Assembly (NCBI RefSeq): GCF_000504165.1
Contig: NZ_AYSE01000001.1
Location: forward strand, 1,116,001-1,180,000
Origin: Bacillus sp. FJAT-14578
GTDB lineage: Bacteria > Bacillota > Bacilli > Bacillales > Bacillaceae_H
DNA: 64,000 nucleotides
Direction: 5' to 3'
The notes below the pieces were generated by a model that was not told the origin of the DNA, ran no database searches, and saw nothing but the letters and a program-made list of their open reading frames with translations. Within the stretch, counting starts at the first letter, position 1. Every line of letters starts with the position of its first letter. Shown one piece after another: positions 46,943-57,245 of the stretch. The position numbers and the translations under genes are program-made.

Positions 46943-47084
46943 CAGTCGCCCCCGCTCTTCTTATTGTCCAGCTGCGGCTCCTAATCTTTCAGCCATTTCA
47001 CGTCTAACCCTGAAACCAAAAAGCGGTTTCCCCGTCAGACGTTCTAATGTCTCTCAAGATTAAACAGTCGCCTCCGCTCTTCTT
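46943..47084. repeat. Pair of CAGTCGCCnCCGCTCTTCTT boxes (family 5)
   Basis: Direct repeats at 46943-46962 and 47065-47084, 122 bp apart, with an inner AACCAAAAAGCGGTTT hairpin-like segment. The second box reaches the murC stop codon. A third copy is at 15651. Confidence 0.5.
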
Positions 47085-48382
47085 TAAGCAAGCGTATTTT
47101 GATACACTTCTTCAAACTTCTGAATATCGCCCGCACCCATGAATACTAAAACGGCACCTTTATGGTCTTTTAGCAATTCAGTAGTTTCTTCCGTAATTAA
47201 CTGTGAACCATCGATTTTTCCGATTAAATCATCAATGGATAACTTGCCGTGATTTTCACGCGCCGATCCAAAAATGTCACACAAGTACACTTTATCTGAT
47301 TCACGTAAACTTTCCGCGAAATCTTCCAGAAAAGTTTGTGTTCTTGTAAACGTATGGGGCTGGAAAATCGCCACAATTTCACGTTCCGGATATTTTTGCC
47401 TTGCTGCGGAAATCGTCGCTTTAATTTCAGTAGGATGGTGAGCATAATCGTCAATCAACACTTGGTCTCCTACAGTCTTTTCACTAAAACGGCGTTTAAC
47501 GCCTTGATACGTTGTTAAACGATTTTGAATGATTTGGACGTCAATTTCTTCATAATGGCATAAAGCAATGACGGCTAACGCATTTAAAATGTTATGGTCG
47601 CCGTATCCAGGAATTTCGAAAGAAGCGAAAAATGTATTGCGTACAAATACATCAAACGTCGTACCTGTTGTGCTTTTCACGATATTTCTTGCTTGAAAAT
47701 CGTTCTCTTCATTGAAGCCGTAGTAAAGAACCGGCACTTTCGCCTGGATTTTTTGTAAGTGCTCGTCATCTCCACAAGCGATGATTCCTTTCTTTACTTG
47801 AAGAGCCATTTCTTGAAACGCACTAAATACATCATCAATATTAGCGAAATAATCCGGATGATCGAAATCAACATTCGTCATGATCGCATAATCAGGTGTA
47901 TAGGATAAAAAGTGACGGCGATATTCACATGCTTCAAACACGAAATATTTACTGTCTTCTACACCTTTTCCTGTACCGTCTCCAATCAAATAAGAAGTCG
48001 GCTTTGCTCCCTGCATCACATGTGAAAGCATGCCCGTTGTGGATGTTTTCCCATGTGCTCCAGTGACGGCGATACTTGTAAAGCGTTCCATAAATTGTCC
48101 AAGGAAGCGGTGATACCGAATAACCGGGACATCTTGTTCCAATGCTGCCTGAATTTCTTCATGCGTATCCGGAAAAGCATTTCCAGCAATTACGGTCATC
48201 CCTTGCTGAATATTTTCTTTATCAAAAGGTAAAATGCGAATTCCACGTTCTTCCAACGATTTTTGAGTAAAAATCGTTTTCTCAATGTCTGAACCTTGGA
48301 CATGGTAGTTCATATCATGCAGGATTTGCGCAAGGGAGCTCATTCCTGTCCCCTTGATCCCGACAAAATGGTAAACTGTCAT
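47084..48382 (-). CDS. murC: UDP-N-acetylmuramate--L-alanine ligase
   Basis: 432 aa. Adds L-Ala to UDP-MurNAc. [15 protein letters not shown] (N-terminal), ATP loop [11 protein letters not shown] (near 109), [11 protein letters not shown], and [10 protein letters not shown] (near 327). ATG 48382 after TTGGAGG gives exactly the family length. Its own transcription unit. Confidence 0.96.
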   Translation of the reverse strand: MTVYHFVGIKGTGMSSLAQILHDMNYHVQGSDIEKTIFTQKSLEERGIRILPFDKENIQQGMTVIAGNAFPDTHEEIQAALEQDVPVIRYHRFLGQFMERFTSIAVTGAHGKTSTTGMLSHVMQGAKPTSYLIGDGTGKGVEDSKYFVFEACEYRRHFLSYTPDYAIMTNVDFDHPDYFANIDDVFSAFQEMALQVKKGIIACGDDEHLQKIQAKVPVLYYGFNEENDFQARNIVKSTTGTTFDVFVRNTFFASFEIPGYGDHNILNALAVIALCHYEEIDVQIIQNRLTTYQGVKRRFSEKTVGDQVLIDDYAHHPTEIKATISAARQKYPEREIVAIFQPHTFTRTQTFLEDFAESLRESDKVYLCDIFGSARENHGKLSIDDLIGKIDGSQLITEETTELLKDHKGAVLVFMGAGDIQKFEEVYQNTLA

Positions 48383-48750
48383 ATAAAGAACCTCCAACAT
48401 TCGTCTATCTGTAAGACAGTATATGACGGTTATCTAGAATTGCTCATTTCTTACAAACCCACTCTTATGTAAGTTGCTTTTTTAGATAATGTCTGAGCAT
48501 AACATTTTTCATTATATCACTCTTTAAATGATTACACCATGGAATTTAAAGTCAGCCATATGCTTTCATCTCTCATTCACCGGCAGTAAAATCCATCGCT
48601 GAATGAAGCTTTAATTTATGATATAGCTTCTCCTATCCGGCCTTTCCTTATTGCAATAGCCTGAAAAAAGTCGTTCCATGTGTACATATAAACGGTCAAT
48701 GAAAGTTACGCACACCCGTCAATTGCTTCATTGTCCGTTGTTTTGCTATG
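48383..48750. other. Gap upstream of murC
   Basis: 368 bp. Holds the murC ribosome site and a degenerate family 2 remnant (CATTCACCGGCAGTAAAATCC, 48574-48595 region). No gene seen. Confidence 0.4.
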
Positions 48751-49839
48751 TTAAATTTCCACTTTCTCCAGACGAGAGTTCGGACGGTATTTTCTACCCG
48801 CTTTCGCCTGATGTTCTCCATTCAGCAATACATTATCTCCTGTAAAACCGATATGGATTTTTAATAAACTGCTACCCACTCCATAAATATCAACAGGCGC
48901 ATGTTCTGCTTCAAATTCTTGAATGCGTTTCTCGTTAAAGCCGCCGGTAACGACAATTTTCACATGTTCAAATCCTTCTCGGTCCAGTGCTTCTCGCAAG
49001 GCAAAAACCAACTGAGCGTTTACACCCCGAGGATCAAATGTCCCGAGCACTTCAGGATTTCTTACAAAATACTGGTCAATCATCGTCCGTGATGTATCTA
49101 TACGAACGGCTTTTAATTTATCGCCGAATTCATGCGCGACCTTTAAAGCATCTGTAATGACATCGTTATTATAATCAACCAGTACCATTAACTCATCGTC
49201 CGGAAATTTTGTATGATAAGCCCTTGTCGCAGCTACAATTTCTCCGTTAAATAATTGAATAAGTGCATGCGGCATCGTTCCCATACCTGATTTTCCCCAC
49301 CACTCATTCATCGCATGAGTGGCCTGGCCTGTTGAACCGCCAATATAAGCAGCATATCCATCGCCGGCCTGCTGGGTAAAATGATCATCACGGTCTCCCA
49401 TAAAAATCACCGGCTTCTTCCCTGCAGCTTTGACCACGTTATATACATTTGTGGCTACAGATGTTCTCCTTGCCAAAATTCCGTCAATTACGCCTTCCAA
49501 ATAGCCAAAGCTTTGATAAGAACCTTTAATCGTCAACACCGTTTCAAATGGTTTTATCTTATCCCCGTCTTTTAAAGAATGGATCTCGAGTTTCTCCGGT
49601 TCGTCAGCAAACGTTTTAATAAGAGCTATAACTTCATCCGTACCGCAAAGAACTGCATGCTCCTTTTGAAAAAACTGCATAGTGACAATGTTATCCGGCA
49701 TGAAATCTTTTACAATTTCTCTCGTCTTTAAAAAATAAACGGCTGAAAACCAACCATCTTTTACCCGCTCATCAAATTTAAAAGTGCGATTTGTCAAACG
49801 CTTTATTTTACCTTGTAACTTGAGTTCAATTTCTTTCAT
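48751..49839 (-). CDS. Nicotinate phosphoribosyltransferase (short type)
   Basis: 362 aa. NAD salvage: nicotinate plus PRPP to NaMN. GGSTGQATHAMNEWWG, RAYHTKFPDDELMVLVDYNN, VRIDTSRTM and the phosphate-binding VVTGGFNEKRI fit the NAPRTase family of ~360 aa. It differs from the ~490-aa PncB of B. subtilis, so no symbol is given. ATG after AGGGG. Confidence 0.88.
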   Translation of the reverse strand: MKEIELKLQGKIKRLTNRTFKFDERVKDGWFSAVYFLKTREIVKDFMPDNIVTMQFFQKEHAVLCGTDEVIALIKTFADEPEKLEIHSLKDGDKIKPFETVLTIKGSYQSFGYLEGVIDGILARRTSVATNVYNVVKAAGKKPVIFMGDRDDHFTQQAGDGYAAYIGGSTGQATHAMNEWWGKSGMGTMPHALIQLFNGEIVAATRAYHTKFPDDELMVLVDYNNDVITDALKVAHEFGDKLKAVRIDTSRTMIDQYFVRNPEVLGTFDPRGVNAQLVFALREALDREGFEHVKIVVTGGFNEKRIQEFEAEHAPVDIYGVGSSLLKIHIGFTGDNVLLNGEHQAKAGRKYRPNSRLEKVEI

Positions 49840-49929
49840 TGCTGAAACCCCTTATTTACGAGACTAAAATTTTTTACATTATCTTTACATATAGTAAATC
49901 ATTTTAAGATGGATGACAAACCTCTTTTT

Positions 49930-49971
49930 AGAGGAAAGGGAGAAGAAGGACCCTCCCTCTCCCTTTCCTCT
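49930..49971. terminator. Hairpin downstream of sftA
   Basis: AGAGGAAAGGGAGA / TCTCCCTTTCCTCT stem, 14-nt loop; lies between the sftA terminator and the next gene. Confidence 0.4.
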
Positions 49972-50021
49972 AAAGAACGGACGCCCTTATAAGAGGTCAT
50001 AAAATTATTTACCAACTATTC

Positions 50022-50070
50022 TAAAAAAAGCCGCAACGAAAAATAATATTCATTTTCGTTGCGGTTTTTT
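50022..50070 (-). terminator. Terminator of sftA
   Basis: CCGCAACGAAAA / TTTTCGTTGCGG with A- and T-runs on both sides, 70 bp after the sftA stop. Confidence 0.85.
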
Positions 50071-50138
50071 AGATAACTAGTACTATTAATAAAACTGTGC
50101 TCTTACCTTCTAGAGGCTGACGATCAAGCTACGAGACA

Positions 50139-53100
50139 TCAGAAGGACGAACCAACATTTTGCAGCTCTGTCAATTCATCTTCTGTAATTAACACGTCTC
50201 TTGGCTTACTTCCTCTTGCTTCTGAAATGATACCTTGTCCTTCCATCATATCAATCAATCTTGCGGCGCGATTATAACCGATTCGGAAATGACGCTGCAC
50301 ACTGGAAGTGGAAGCACCGCCTTGACTCAATACAAATTCACATACTTCATAAAATAATTCATCTTCTTCGGAAGAAAACTGTTGCTGCCGCTGGATTAAA
50401 TCGTTTTGTTCAAATAAATAATTCGGCTTCATTTGTCCCTTTACATGGCCTACTACTGCATCAATTTCTTCATCTGAAACGAAGTTCCCTTGAACACGAA
50501 CACTCTTTGACGAACCGTTTTCTAGAAGCAGCATATCGCCTCGGCCCAATAGTTTCTCTGCTCCAGCTGTATCGATAATTGTTCGTGAGTCGACTTGCGA
50601 AGAAACAGAAAACGCGACGCGCGTCGGAACATTCGCCTTAATTAAACCAGTAATGACATCAACAGATGGACGTTGCGTCGCAAGCAATAAGTGAATACCG
50701 CACGCTCTCGCCTTCTGGGCAATACGACATATTGCTTCTTCAACCTCACCAGGTGATACCATCATCAAATCGGCTAATTCATCAATGATAATCACCAAAT
50801 AAGGAAGCTCTCCGCTCTTTTCTTGATGTTGCACTACTTTTTCATTGTACTTTGTAATGTCTCTGACTCCTGTGTGAGCAAACAGCTCATAACGGCGCTC
50901 CATCTCTTCTACTGCCCATTTCAAAGCGGCTGTTGCAGCTTTCGCATCTGTAATGACAGGACTGACAAGATGGGGAATGCCATTATATGGGGCAAGCTCC
51001 ACCATTTTAGGATCGATCAGCATGAGCTTCACTTGATGAGGAGACGCTTTATATAACAGGCTGACAATAATCGTATTAATACATACGCTTTTCCCTGATC
51101 CCGTCGCACCGGCTATTAATCCGTGGGGCATTTTCTTTAAATCCGTCACAATCGGTGTTCCTGAAATATCCAGTCCCAGAGCGACAGATAACGGAGATGA
51201 ATGTTCTTGAAAAGCAGGCGTGCTCAAAATTTCCTGAAGAAGTACTGCTTTGCTCTCACGGTTCGGCACTTCAATACCAATTGTATTTTTCCCCGGAATC
51301 GGCGCTTCGATCCGGATGTCCCTTGCTGCTAGACTTAACTTAATATCATCGGTTAAATTCGTGATTTTATTGACTTTCACTCCAGGCTCTGGATGAACTT
51401 CAAATCTTGTAACCGTAGGCCCTTGCGTTACATTGACTACTTTCGCCCGTACATTGAAGTTTTTTAATGTCATATCGAGCAAATCTCTCTGCTCTTCCAA
51501 CCATTGGTAGTCGTCTTCTTTTTCTTGCCGGGGAACATTTAAGAGATTCATAGACGGAAACTCATAAACTCCCTCTTTTCGCTCTACTAAAAGAGGCGAT
51601 GATGGAACTGTTTGTTGTACAGGAATCGCTTCTTTTGCCTTCTCTGTTCCCGCTTGATTTGAAAAAAAGGTCGGTTGGGCTTCTCTTTGTTCGGCTCCGC
51701 CTTTTAAAACGCCTTTGTTGTCAGCAGCATTTACTACACCTTGTGAAGATTGTTGGGATAATGTCTTTTCCGCCAATCGCTGACGATCCTTCTTTAACAT
51801 CATGACGTTGAATGGAACAGCAGGACGACGCGGACGCTCTTGTTGTTCCAGCGGTGAAGAAGCGGCAGATGCCATTGATGAGGAAGACTTGTCTCCCCTC
51901 CCCTCAGAAGATGCGATGCTTTCGTCGGAATTTTGTTCTTCTAGGGCCTTAATAAGCGGACTTGTTTCCACTTGCTGGGATGCTTCCGCTACAGGGATAA
52001 ATTCCTCTCGTTTCCCCTCTTCTGCCACCGCATTCATTTCCACTCGCGGCGCTTCTTCCGCTACAGGGATAAATTCCTCTCGCCTCCCCTCTTCTGCCAC
52101 CGCATTCATTTCCACTCGCGGCGCTTCTTCCGCTACAGGGATAAATTCCTCTCGCCTCCCCTCTTCTGCCACCGCATTCATTTCCACTCGCGGCGCTTCT
52201 TCCGCTACAGGGATAAATTCCTCTCGTCTCTCCTCTTTTGCCACCACACTCATTTCCATTCGCGGCGCTTCTTCCGCCACAGGGATGAATTCCCCTTGTT
52301 TCTCCTCTTCTACCATCGCATTCATTTCCACTCGCGGCGCTTCTTCCGCCACAGGGATGAATTCCCCTTGTTTCTCCTCTTCTACCATCGCATTCATTTC
52401 CACTCGCGGCGCTTCTTCCGCCACAGGGATGAATTCCCCTTGTTTCTCCTCTTCTACCATCGCATTCATTTCCACTCGCGGCGCTTCTTCCGCCACAGGG
52501 GTGAATTCCCCTTGTTTCCCCTCTTCTGCCACCACATTCATTTCCATTCGCGGCGCTTCTTCTGCTACAGGGATGAATTCCTCTCGTTTCCCCTCTTCTG
52601 CCACCACACTCATTTCCACTCGCGGCGCTTCTTCTGCTACAGGGGTAAACTCTGTTCGATCCTTCTCTCCCATGGCCGGAATTGCTTTAACCGATTTGTC
52701 CGATTTCTCCCATTGCTCCGGTTCTATATATCGCTCTCTCTCATTAGGCTGCTCTTTCTGGCTTATCGGTTCAATATCGTTAACGCGCTCTTCATATACG
52801 GGCTGAATAGAAGGTGATTTGGGCCTCAGTGGAGACATGATTTTCTCATATTTATCCGCAGCCTCTTTGGTAGCTGCTGCCTCTCGACTAAAAGATGAAG
52901 TTTGTGAACCGCTTTGGAAACTATTAAGTAGATTTAATGAAGAAGAAGGCAGCTCAAACTCAATCGGCTCGTTGTTATACTGCTCTTCAGAACTAAAAGC
53001 TGTACGCTGTCTGAATCCATAAACCGGAGAAGGTACTTCGGTAGGACGAAATGGTCTTGTTCTTGTCTGTTCCTCCCTATCACTCTTCTGTAAAGCGCGT

Positions 53101-53633
53101 GGTGAGTAGTACGTTTGATGTTCTTCTCGTCCATCCTGTTGTAAAGGGGAAGTTTGCTTTTCTTCCCGCATCCTCCGTTGTAAAGAGGCGATTTGTCTTT
53201 CTTCTTGTATATTGCTTTGAAAGGAGGAAACCTGTTTTTCCTCATGCACACTTCGCTGTCGATAGTGATTTTGTTTCCCTTCTTGCACATACTCATATCG
53301 GAACGAAGGGCTCGAAGGTACACCTTCTTCGATGTTTTCCGGCCTCTCTGTTCTTCTCGGGCGGCGTTCTTCCCTCAATTCCTCATCCGAAATAAGGGGA
53401 AACCGAAATTTGCCTTGGGGATACTGATAGGAAACTCGAGCTTGTACTTCTCCCCTCTCCTTCGATTCATGAACAGAAGGTTGCTGCACTGAAACGCTCG
53501 GCTTTTTTGTCTTCAATTCTTTTCCTGATCTTTCAATGACTTTTTTCTTCGATATCTTTTTCCCATCTTTTTCAATAATTTCTTCCACTTCATAACCAAG
53601 AACATAGTCCATTACCTTACGAAACCAACCCAA
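50139..53633 (-). CDS. sftA: DNA translocase SftA (FtsK/SpoIIIE family)
   Basis: 1,164 aa, larger than B. subtilis SftA (about 950). No membrane segments at the N-terminus, so the soluble septum-linked type that clears DNA from the division site. Long repetitive linker: four 13-aa units (about 131-182) and nine 24-aa units EFIPVAEEAPRVEMNAVAEE (about 328-543). Motor domain from about 700: Walker A AGATGSGKS (842-849), Walker B LVIIIDELAD (946-955), C-terminal gamma winged helix (about 1090-1150). TTG start with a weak ribosome site (GAGTGA). Extra length comes from the repeats. Confidence 0.95.
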   Translation of the reverse strand: MGWFRKVMDYVLGYEVEEIIEKDGKKISKKKVIERSGKELKTKKPSVSVQQPSVHESKERGEVQARVSYQYPQGKFRFPLISDEELREERRPRRTERPENIEEGVPSSPSFRYEYVQEGKQNHYRQRSVHEEKQVSSFQSNIQEERQIASLQRRMREEKQTSPLQQDGREEHQTYYSPRALQKSDREEQTRTRPFRPTEVPSPVYGFRQRTAFSSEEQYNNEPIEFELPSSSLNLLNSFQSGSQTSSFSREAAATKEAADKYEKIMSPLRPKSPSIQPVYEERVNDIEPISQKEQPNERERYIEPEQWEKSDKSVKAIPAMGEKDRTEFTPVAEEAPRVEMSVVAEEGKREEFIPVAEEAPRMEMNVVAEEGKQGEFTPVAEEAPRVEMNAMVEEEKQGEFIPVAEEAPRVEMNAMVEEEKQGEFIPVAEEAPRVEMNAMVEEEKQGEFIPVAEEAPRMEMSVVAKEERREEFIPVAEEAPRVEMNAVAEEGRREEFIPVAEEAPRVEMNAVAEEGRREEFIPVAEEAPRVEMNAVAEEGKREEFIPVAEASQQVETSPLIKALEEQNSDESIASSEGRGDKSSSSMASAASSPLEQQERPRRPAVPFNVMMLKKDRQRLAEKTLSQQSSQGVVNAADNKGVLKGGAEQREAQPTFFSNQAGTEKAKEAIPVQQTVPSSPLLVERKEGVYEFPSMNLLNVPRQEKEDDYQWLEEQRDLLDMTLKNFNVRAKVVNVTQGPTVTRFEVHPEPGVKVNKITNLTDDIKLSLAARDIRIEAPIPGKNTIGIEVPNRESKAVLLQEILSTPAFQEHSSPLSVALGLDISGTPIVTDLKKMPHGLIAGATGSGKSVCINTIIVSLLYKASPHQVKLMLIDPKMVELAPYNGIPHLVSPVITDAKAATAALKWAVEEMERRYELFAHTGVRDITKYNEKVVQHQEKSGELPYLVIIIDELADLMMVSPGEVEEAICRIAQKARACGIHLLLATQRPSVDVITGLIKANVPTRVAFSVSSQVDSRTIIDTAGAEKLLGRGDMLLLENGSSKSVRVQGNFVSDEEIDAVVGHVKGQMKPNYLFEQNDLIQRQQQFSSEEDELFYEVCEFVLSQGGASTSSVQRHFRIGYNRAARLIDMMEGQGIISEARGSKPRDVLITEDELTELQNVGSSF
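52005..52652 (-). repeat. 72-bp tandem repeat inside sftA, nine units plus a partial tenth
   Basis: Nine consecutive 72-bp units (24 aa), with the tenth breaking off near 51963. Neighbouring units differ by a few bases; three central units (about 52293-52508) are almost identical, which suggests recent duplication. The period is a multiple of three, so copy changes keep the frame. Confidence 0.95.
53088..53243 (-). repeat. 39-bp degenerate tandem repeat in sftA, four units
   Basis: Encodes EEKQVSSFQSNIQ, EERQIASLQRRMR, EEKQTSPLQQDGR, EEHQTYYSPRALQ: 13-aa units beginning EE(K/R/H)Q. Confidence 0.75.
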
Positions 53634-53754
53634 TCTTAATCACTCATTTCTTCATTAACATATGTTATAAGTCTATCTTAAGCTTTTAACGTCAACTCGA
53701 TCCTGTCTTTAGGCTTTTGGATTTTAACACCCTGAATAAAAGGAAAAAGTTCAT

Positions 53755-53792
53755 AACTGAACATGGATGGATGTTTTTATCCATGTTCAGTT
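53755..53792. terminator. Hairpin 1 between ytpR and sftA
   Basis: AACTGAACATGGAT / ATCCATGTTCAGTT, 10-nt loop. Confidence 0.5.
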
Positions 53793-53849
53793 GTTTATGT
53801 GAGTTCATATATGTATATTTTAGCACGATATATGGAAAGTAAAACCATA

Positions 53850-53875
53850 AAACCACCAGCATTAGCTGGTGGTTT
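53850..53875 (-). terminator. Hairpin 2, likely terminator of ytpPQR
   Basis: AAACCACCAGC / GCTGGTGGTTT, ATTA loop, T-rich after on the reverse strand. About 105 bp past the ytpR stop. Confidence 0.65.
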
Positions 53876-53979
53876 GTTATTTTATCAAAATAATAGCTAT
53901 TTGTTAATGGATTTTGCCGATTTGTAAAGGTTGAAATGTCCTTGTAAAAGAGTCCGCGTTGAAAATCAAATTCCTTCCT

Positions 53980-54588
53980 TCATTTTTGAACAAAGGGCTG
54001 GCCGACTTCGTAGTCGTCGGACAAAACTAGAATCCCCTTTTCTTGTGGAGCATCCGGCAAATCAAGTTCTTTTGCCGAACAAATCATCCCAGAAGAGGCT
54101 ACACCTCTAAGCTCTGCATCTTTAATGACAAGGCCGCTTGGCATAACAGCTCCTACTTTTGCCACTACTACTTTTTGCCCCGCATCAACGTTAGGAGCAC
54201 CACAAACGATTTGCAACACTTCGTTCCCCACATTTACCTTACAAATGCTTAGCTTATCTGCATTGGGGTGTTTTTCCTTTTCATTGACATAACCCACTAC
54301 AAATTTCGGTGATAAGTCTGCCTCGAGACTTTGCTCAAAACCATTCTGAACTAATGCCTCATTCAAGTTTTGGATTAGCTCCTCTGTTACATCCACCGGA
54401 CCTTTGCTTGTTACTTGTGCATATTTCGATGCATCAAACACATTGTATCCGGCCGTTTCATTTGTATCTGCATGGAAGATACGAGCTACGTCTCCCTTTT
54501 TTTCAAATGTGCGTTTTTCCAGCTCAATATCTTTCAATGTAATGATTAAAGTATCGCCAATTCCTTCTTTGTTGTAAAAAATGTTCAT
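53980..54588 (-). CDS. ytpR: tRNA-binding (EMAP) domain protein YtpR
   Basis: 202 aa. N-terminal DUF4479 half, C-terminal OB-fold tRNA-binding domain (about 90-200) like the PheT N-terminus and Csa[41 protein letters not shown]. Role uncertain. ATG 54588 is 8 nt from AAGGAAGG. It follows ytpQ by 17 bp. Confidence 0.92.
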   Translation of the reverse strand: MNIFYNKEGIGDTLIITLKDIELEKRTFEKKGDVARIFHADTNETAGYNVFDASKYAQVTSKGPVDVTEELIQNLNEALVQNGFEQSLEADLSPKFVVGYVNEKEKHPNADKLSICKVNVGNEVLQIVCGAPNVDAGQKVVVAKVGAVMPSGLVIKDAELRGVASSGMICSAKELDLPDAPQEKGILVLSDDYEVGQPFVQK

Positions 54589-54605
54589 ATACAAATCCTT
54601 CCTTC

Positions 54606-55409
54606 TTACATTCTGCGATTTTTTCCAAGTATAAAGATTGGCTCCAATTCCCCATCTTCATACAAAAACGAAAGAGCCGTAATTGGTATGCGGCCATTTG
54701 TAAAAAAGCTCATCGTCATTTGTGCGAGTATATCATAGCCAATCTCATTTTGAATATCCGCCAGAATGAGTACATCTTGATGAGGTACGGCTACGGCCAT
54801 CGTTCCTTTTAGCTTTTCAGAAAACTGCTTTAAAAAAGCATCATTTAAAATGCGGCTTGCGTCATATCCGTCATTTGTATTGACAAAATAAAAAATATTG
54901 CCTGCCACTGAGTCTTCCTTCACAGGAATATGTAACGAGCGTAAATTAAAGGCTGAAACCTCCCGAATTTGCGCTTTCGTCCAATTCTCTTTTTTTAACA
55001 TCTCTTCATCAATTAAACGATATGTCTTACCGAGATCCAATGCATAATAAACCCTCGTTTCAGCCGTATGTTCATCGTATACAAGTTCGATGCCCTCCTC
55101 TGTTTTCGTCGGAAAAGACGTAGAACGAATCACGGGGTAAATATGCTTTTGCTTCCCTTCTAATTCCTGCTCTTCATGCATGACCTGCAAAGCTTCCCTT
55201 ATATAATAGACCATTTCATCAAGAGCCGCTTCTTTGCTTTGCTCCCACTTTGCAATGAGTCCGGGAAGAGAGACGGTCGTACCTTTTTTCGTTTCTTTAT
55301 GTTCAATTCTTAAGGTGTCTTGCTTTCGGTCATATGAGAAACTCCATTGTTCATTTGCAAGGCGATCTTCCAGAAGCTTCCTCATTTTTTGGCTTGTCAT
55401 CTTCAACAA
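54606..55409 (-). CDS. ytpQ: DUF1444 protein YtpQ
   Basis: 267 aa, soluble, no known activity. Conserved [11 protein letters not shown] (about 91-101) and [15 protein letters not shown] near the end. Start uncertain: TTG 55409 (5 nt after GGGGG), TTG 55406 or ATG 55400 are all possible. Lies between ytpP and ytpR in one operon. Confidence 0.9.
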   Translation of the reverse strand: MLKMTSQKMRKLLEDRLANEQWSFSYDRKQDTLRIEHKETKKGTTVSLPGLIAKWEQSKEAALDEMVYYIREALQVMHEEQELEGKQKHIYPVIRSTSFPTKTEEGIELVYDEHTAETRVYYALDLGKTYRLIDEEMLKKENWTKAQIREVSAFNLRSLHIPVKEDSVAGNIFYFVNTNDGYDASRILNDAFLKQFSEKLKGTMAVAVPHQDVLILADIQNEIGYDILAQMTMSFFTNGRIPITALSFLYEDGELEPIFILGKNRRM

Positions 55410-55425
55410 TTATTCCCCCAATAGA

Positions 55426-55743
55426 TTAGACTGGAAGATTTTTAATAAATTCTTCGATCTGCTCTTTTGTTTTACGTTCTTTATTGACATAGCGGCCCGT
55501 TTCTTCACCATTTTTATAAGCCACAAAGCTCGGAATGCCAAAAATGTTTAATTCGACACATAAATCGATAAACTTATCTCGATCTACATAATAAAACTGG
55601 TAATCCTGATGGCTGTCTATAATCTCAGGAAGAACCGGATCAATAAAACGGCAATCCGGACACCAATCCGCCGAGAACATCATAATATGTTTGCCAGATT
55701 GAATAACCTCTTTATATTGTTCAACAGATTCAATTTTTCGCAT
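55426..55743 (-). CDS. ytpP: Thioredoxin-like protein YtpP
   Basis: 105 aa thioredoxin fold with active site ADWCPDCRF (Cys 28, Cys 31) and the cis-proline FGIPSFVAY. ATG after AAGGAGAG. First gene of ytpPQR. Confidence 0.94.
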   Translation of the reverse strand: MRKIESVEQYKEVIQSGKHIMMFSADWCPDCRFIDPVLPEIIDSHQDYQFYYVDRDKFIDLCVELNIFGIPSFVAYKNGEETGRYVNKERKTKEQIEEFIKNLPV

Positions 55744-55807
55744 GATTTTTTCTCTCCTTCAATACAGTAATGGCTAATCATATATACATCAAATGACCAG
55801 CCATTAT

Positions 55808-55858
55808 GTTTATCCCGCATTAACGGTCGGTCCCCCCGCTGATGGAAGGTTCCTTTAT
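55808..55858. repeat. Family 2 miniature copy
   Basis: TATCCCGCATTAACGGTCGG, a short C-rich centre, then GATGGAAGGTTCCTTTAT. The reverse complement aligns with 23166-23216. Confidence 0.65.
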
Positions 55859-55907
55859 CAAATCATATACTTCCTTTCAATGCAAGCATCCTACTCTACC
55901 GTATCAC

Positions 55908-56147
55908 TTACTTCTTTTCACTTGCTTGCTGCATATATTGTCCAATTAACATTTTAGTGATATGCGTAAACATGTCCGAACGATTGACATATCCGTTTGT
56001 AAATACTCCGATAGCGCCACCTCTTTTACGCACATCCTTTTGCTGAGTATATTCCTCCATAACAAGCCCAAGCTCATGCTCTTCTCTTAATGGACGAGCA
56101 ATTTCTTCCGGGAGCAAGATTCTTGCTCCACCTGCTACAAGAATCAT
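55908..56147 (-). pseudogene. 5'-truncated DUF84 (YjjX-type NTP phosphatase) gene
   Basis: 79 codons reading GGARILLPEEIARPLREEHE, GLVMEEYTQQKD and GGAIGVFTNGYVNRSDMF. This is the C-terminal half of the DUF84/inosine-xanthosine triphosphatase family, normally ~170 aa; the N-terminal NTP-binding half is missing. A stop lies just upstream (in the ytoP end region), so no longer frame exists. ATG is preceded by GAACGAAGG, so a fragment might still be made. It follows ytoP by 24 bp. Confidence 0.6.
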
Positions 56148-56171
56148 CCTTCGTTCTCCCGTCTGCCTTTC

Positions 56172-57245
56172 TTATGACTGGCTTTTTATCGTTTCGACCG
56201 TTGTTTTATCCGATGCTTTAACAAGTCGGACGACCAGCTCTTTGGCTGCTGCATAATCATCTACATGAATCATGGACGCATGGGTATGAATATAACGAGA
56301 GCAAATTCCAATGACAGCCGATGGCACTCCTTTATTGGACACATGTACGCGTCCTGCATCGGTCCCGCCTTGAGACACAAAATATTGATACGGAATATTA
56401 TGAGTTTCTGCCATGTCCAATACAAATTCTCGCATTCCGCGGTGCGTCACCATTGTACGGTCGAAAATGCGCAGCAATGCTCCTTTTCCAAGTTGACCGA
56501 ATGCATGCTTGTCACCTGACATATCATTAGCCGGACTTGCATCCAAAGCGTAAAAAAGGTCAGGCTGAATCATATTCGCTGCTGATTGTGCCCCTCTTAG
56601 ACCCACTTCTTCCTGCACCGTTGCCCCGGAATAAAGGATATTTGGCAATGTCTCATCTTTCACTTCCTTTAACAGCTCAATTGCAAGACCGCAGCCGTAG
56701 CGGTTATCCCATGCCTTCGCCAAAATCTTCTTTTCATTGGCCATTGGAGTAAATGGACAAATCGGGACAATTTGCTGTCCTGGCTTAATTCCCATCCGTT
56801 TTACATCTTCTTTGTCATCTGCCCCTACATCGATCAGCATGTTTTTAATTTGCATCGGCTTATTGCGCTGCGCTTCTTCTAATAAATGAGGAGGGATAGA
56901 AGCAATGACTCCTACAATCGGACCGTCATTCGTTATAATCTGTACTCGTTGAGCAAGCAACACTTGGCTCCACCAGCCTCCAAGCGTCTGAAAGCGAATA
57001 AATCCTTTTTCTGTCACAGATGTCACCATAAATCCCACTTCGTCCATATGCCCCGCAACCATAACGGTCGGCCCTTTTACATCGTCCTTTTTAACACCAA
57101 AAATACTTCCAAGCCCATCTTGTACAATCTCATCCGCATACTTGGATAATTCGCTGCGCATAAACGCACGAACAGCATGTTCATTCCCCGGAGCTCCCGG
57201 AAGTTCTGTTAAGGTTTGGAACATCTTCATCGTCTCTTGATTCAT
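56172..57245 (-). CDS. ytoP: M42 family aminopeptidase YtoP
   Basis: 357 aa, dinuclear metallopeptidase. [12 protein letters not shown] (metal His/Asp, about 65-76), [13 protein letters not shown] (bridging Asp near 178), [13 protein letters not shown] (catalytic Glu-Glu near 210), [10 protein letters not shown] and [11 protein letters not shown] 57245 is 8 nt from AAGGAG; ATG 57251 is too close to it. Confidence 0.95.
   Translation of the reverse strand: MNQETMKMFQTLTELPGAPGNEHAVRAFMRSELSKYADEIVQDGLGSIFGVKKDDVKGPTVMVAGHMDEVGFMVTSVTEKGFIRFQTLGGWWSQVLLAQRVQIITNDGPIVGVIASIPPHLLEEAQRNKPMQIKNMLIDVGADDKEDVKRMGIKPGQQIVPICPFTPMANEKKILAKAWDNRYGCGLAIELLKEVKDETLPNILYSGATVQEEVGLRGAQSAANMIQPDLFYALDASPANDMSGDKHAFGQLGKGALLRIFDRTMVTHRGMREFVLDMAETHNIPYQYFVSQGGTDAGRVHVSNKGVPSAVIGICSRYIHTHASMIHVDDYAAAKELVVRLVKASDKTTVETIKSQS

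Noticed and set aside
48650..48680. Third MITE copy (AATAGCCTGAAAAAAG)
   Set aside because: Only about 13 bases match the flank of the copy at 59681, and no inverted end is present.
52005..52652. CRISPR-like regular repeat array
   Set aside because: Units are contiguous with no unique spacers, coding in frame within sftA.
51802..52806. 334-codon forward ORF, and another at 51972-52817, opposite sftA
   Set aside because: They are mirror frames of the 72-bp repeat; the period is divisible by three and keeps several frames open. Low-complexity products, no ribosome site.
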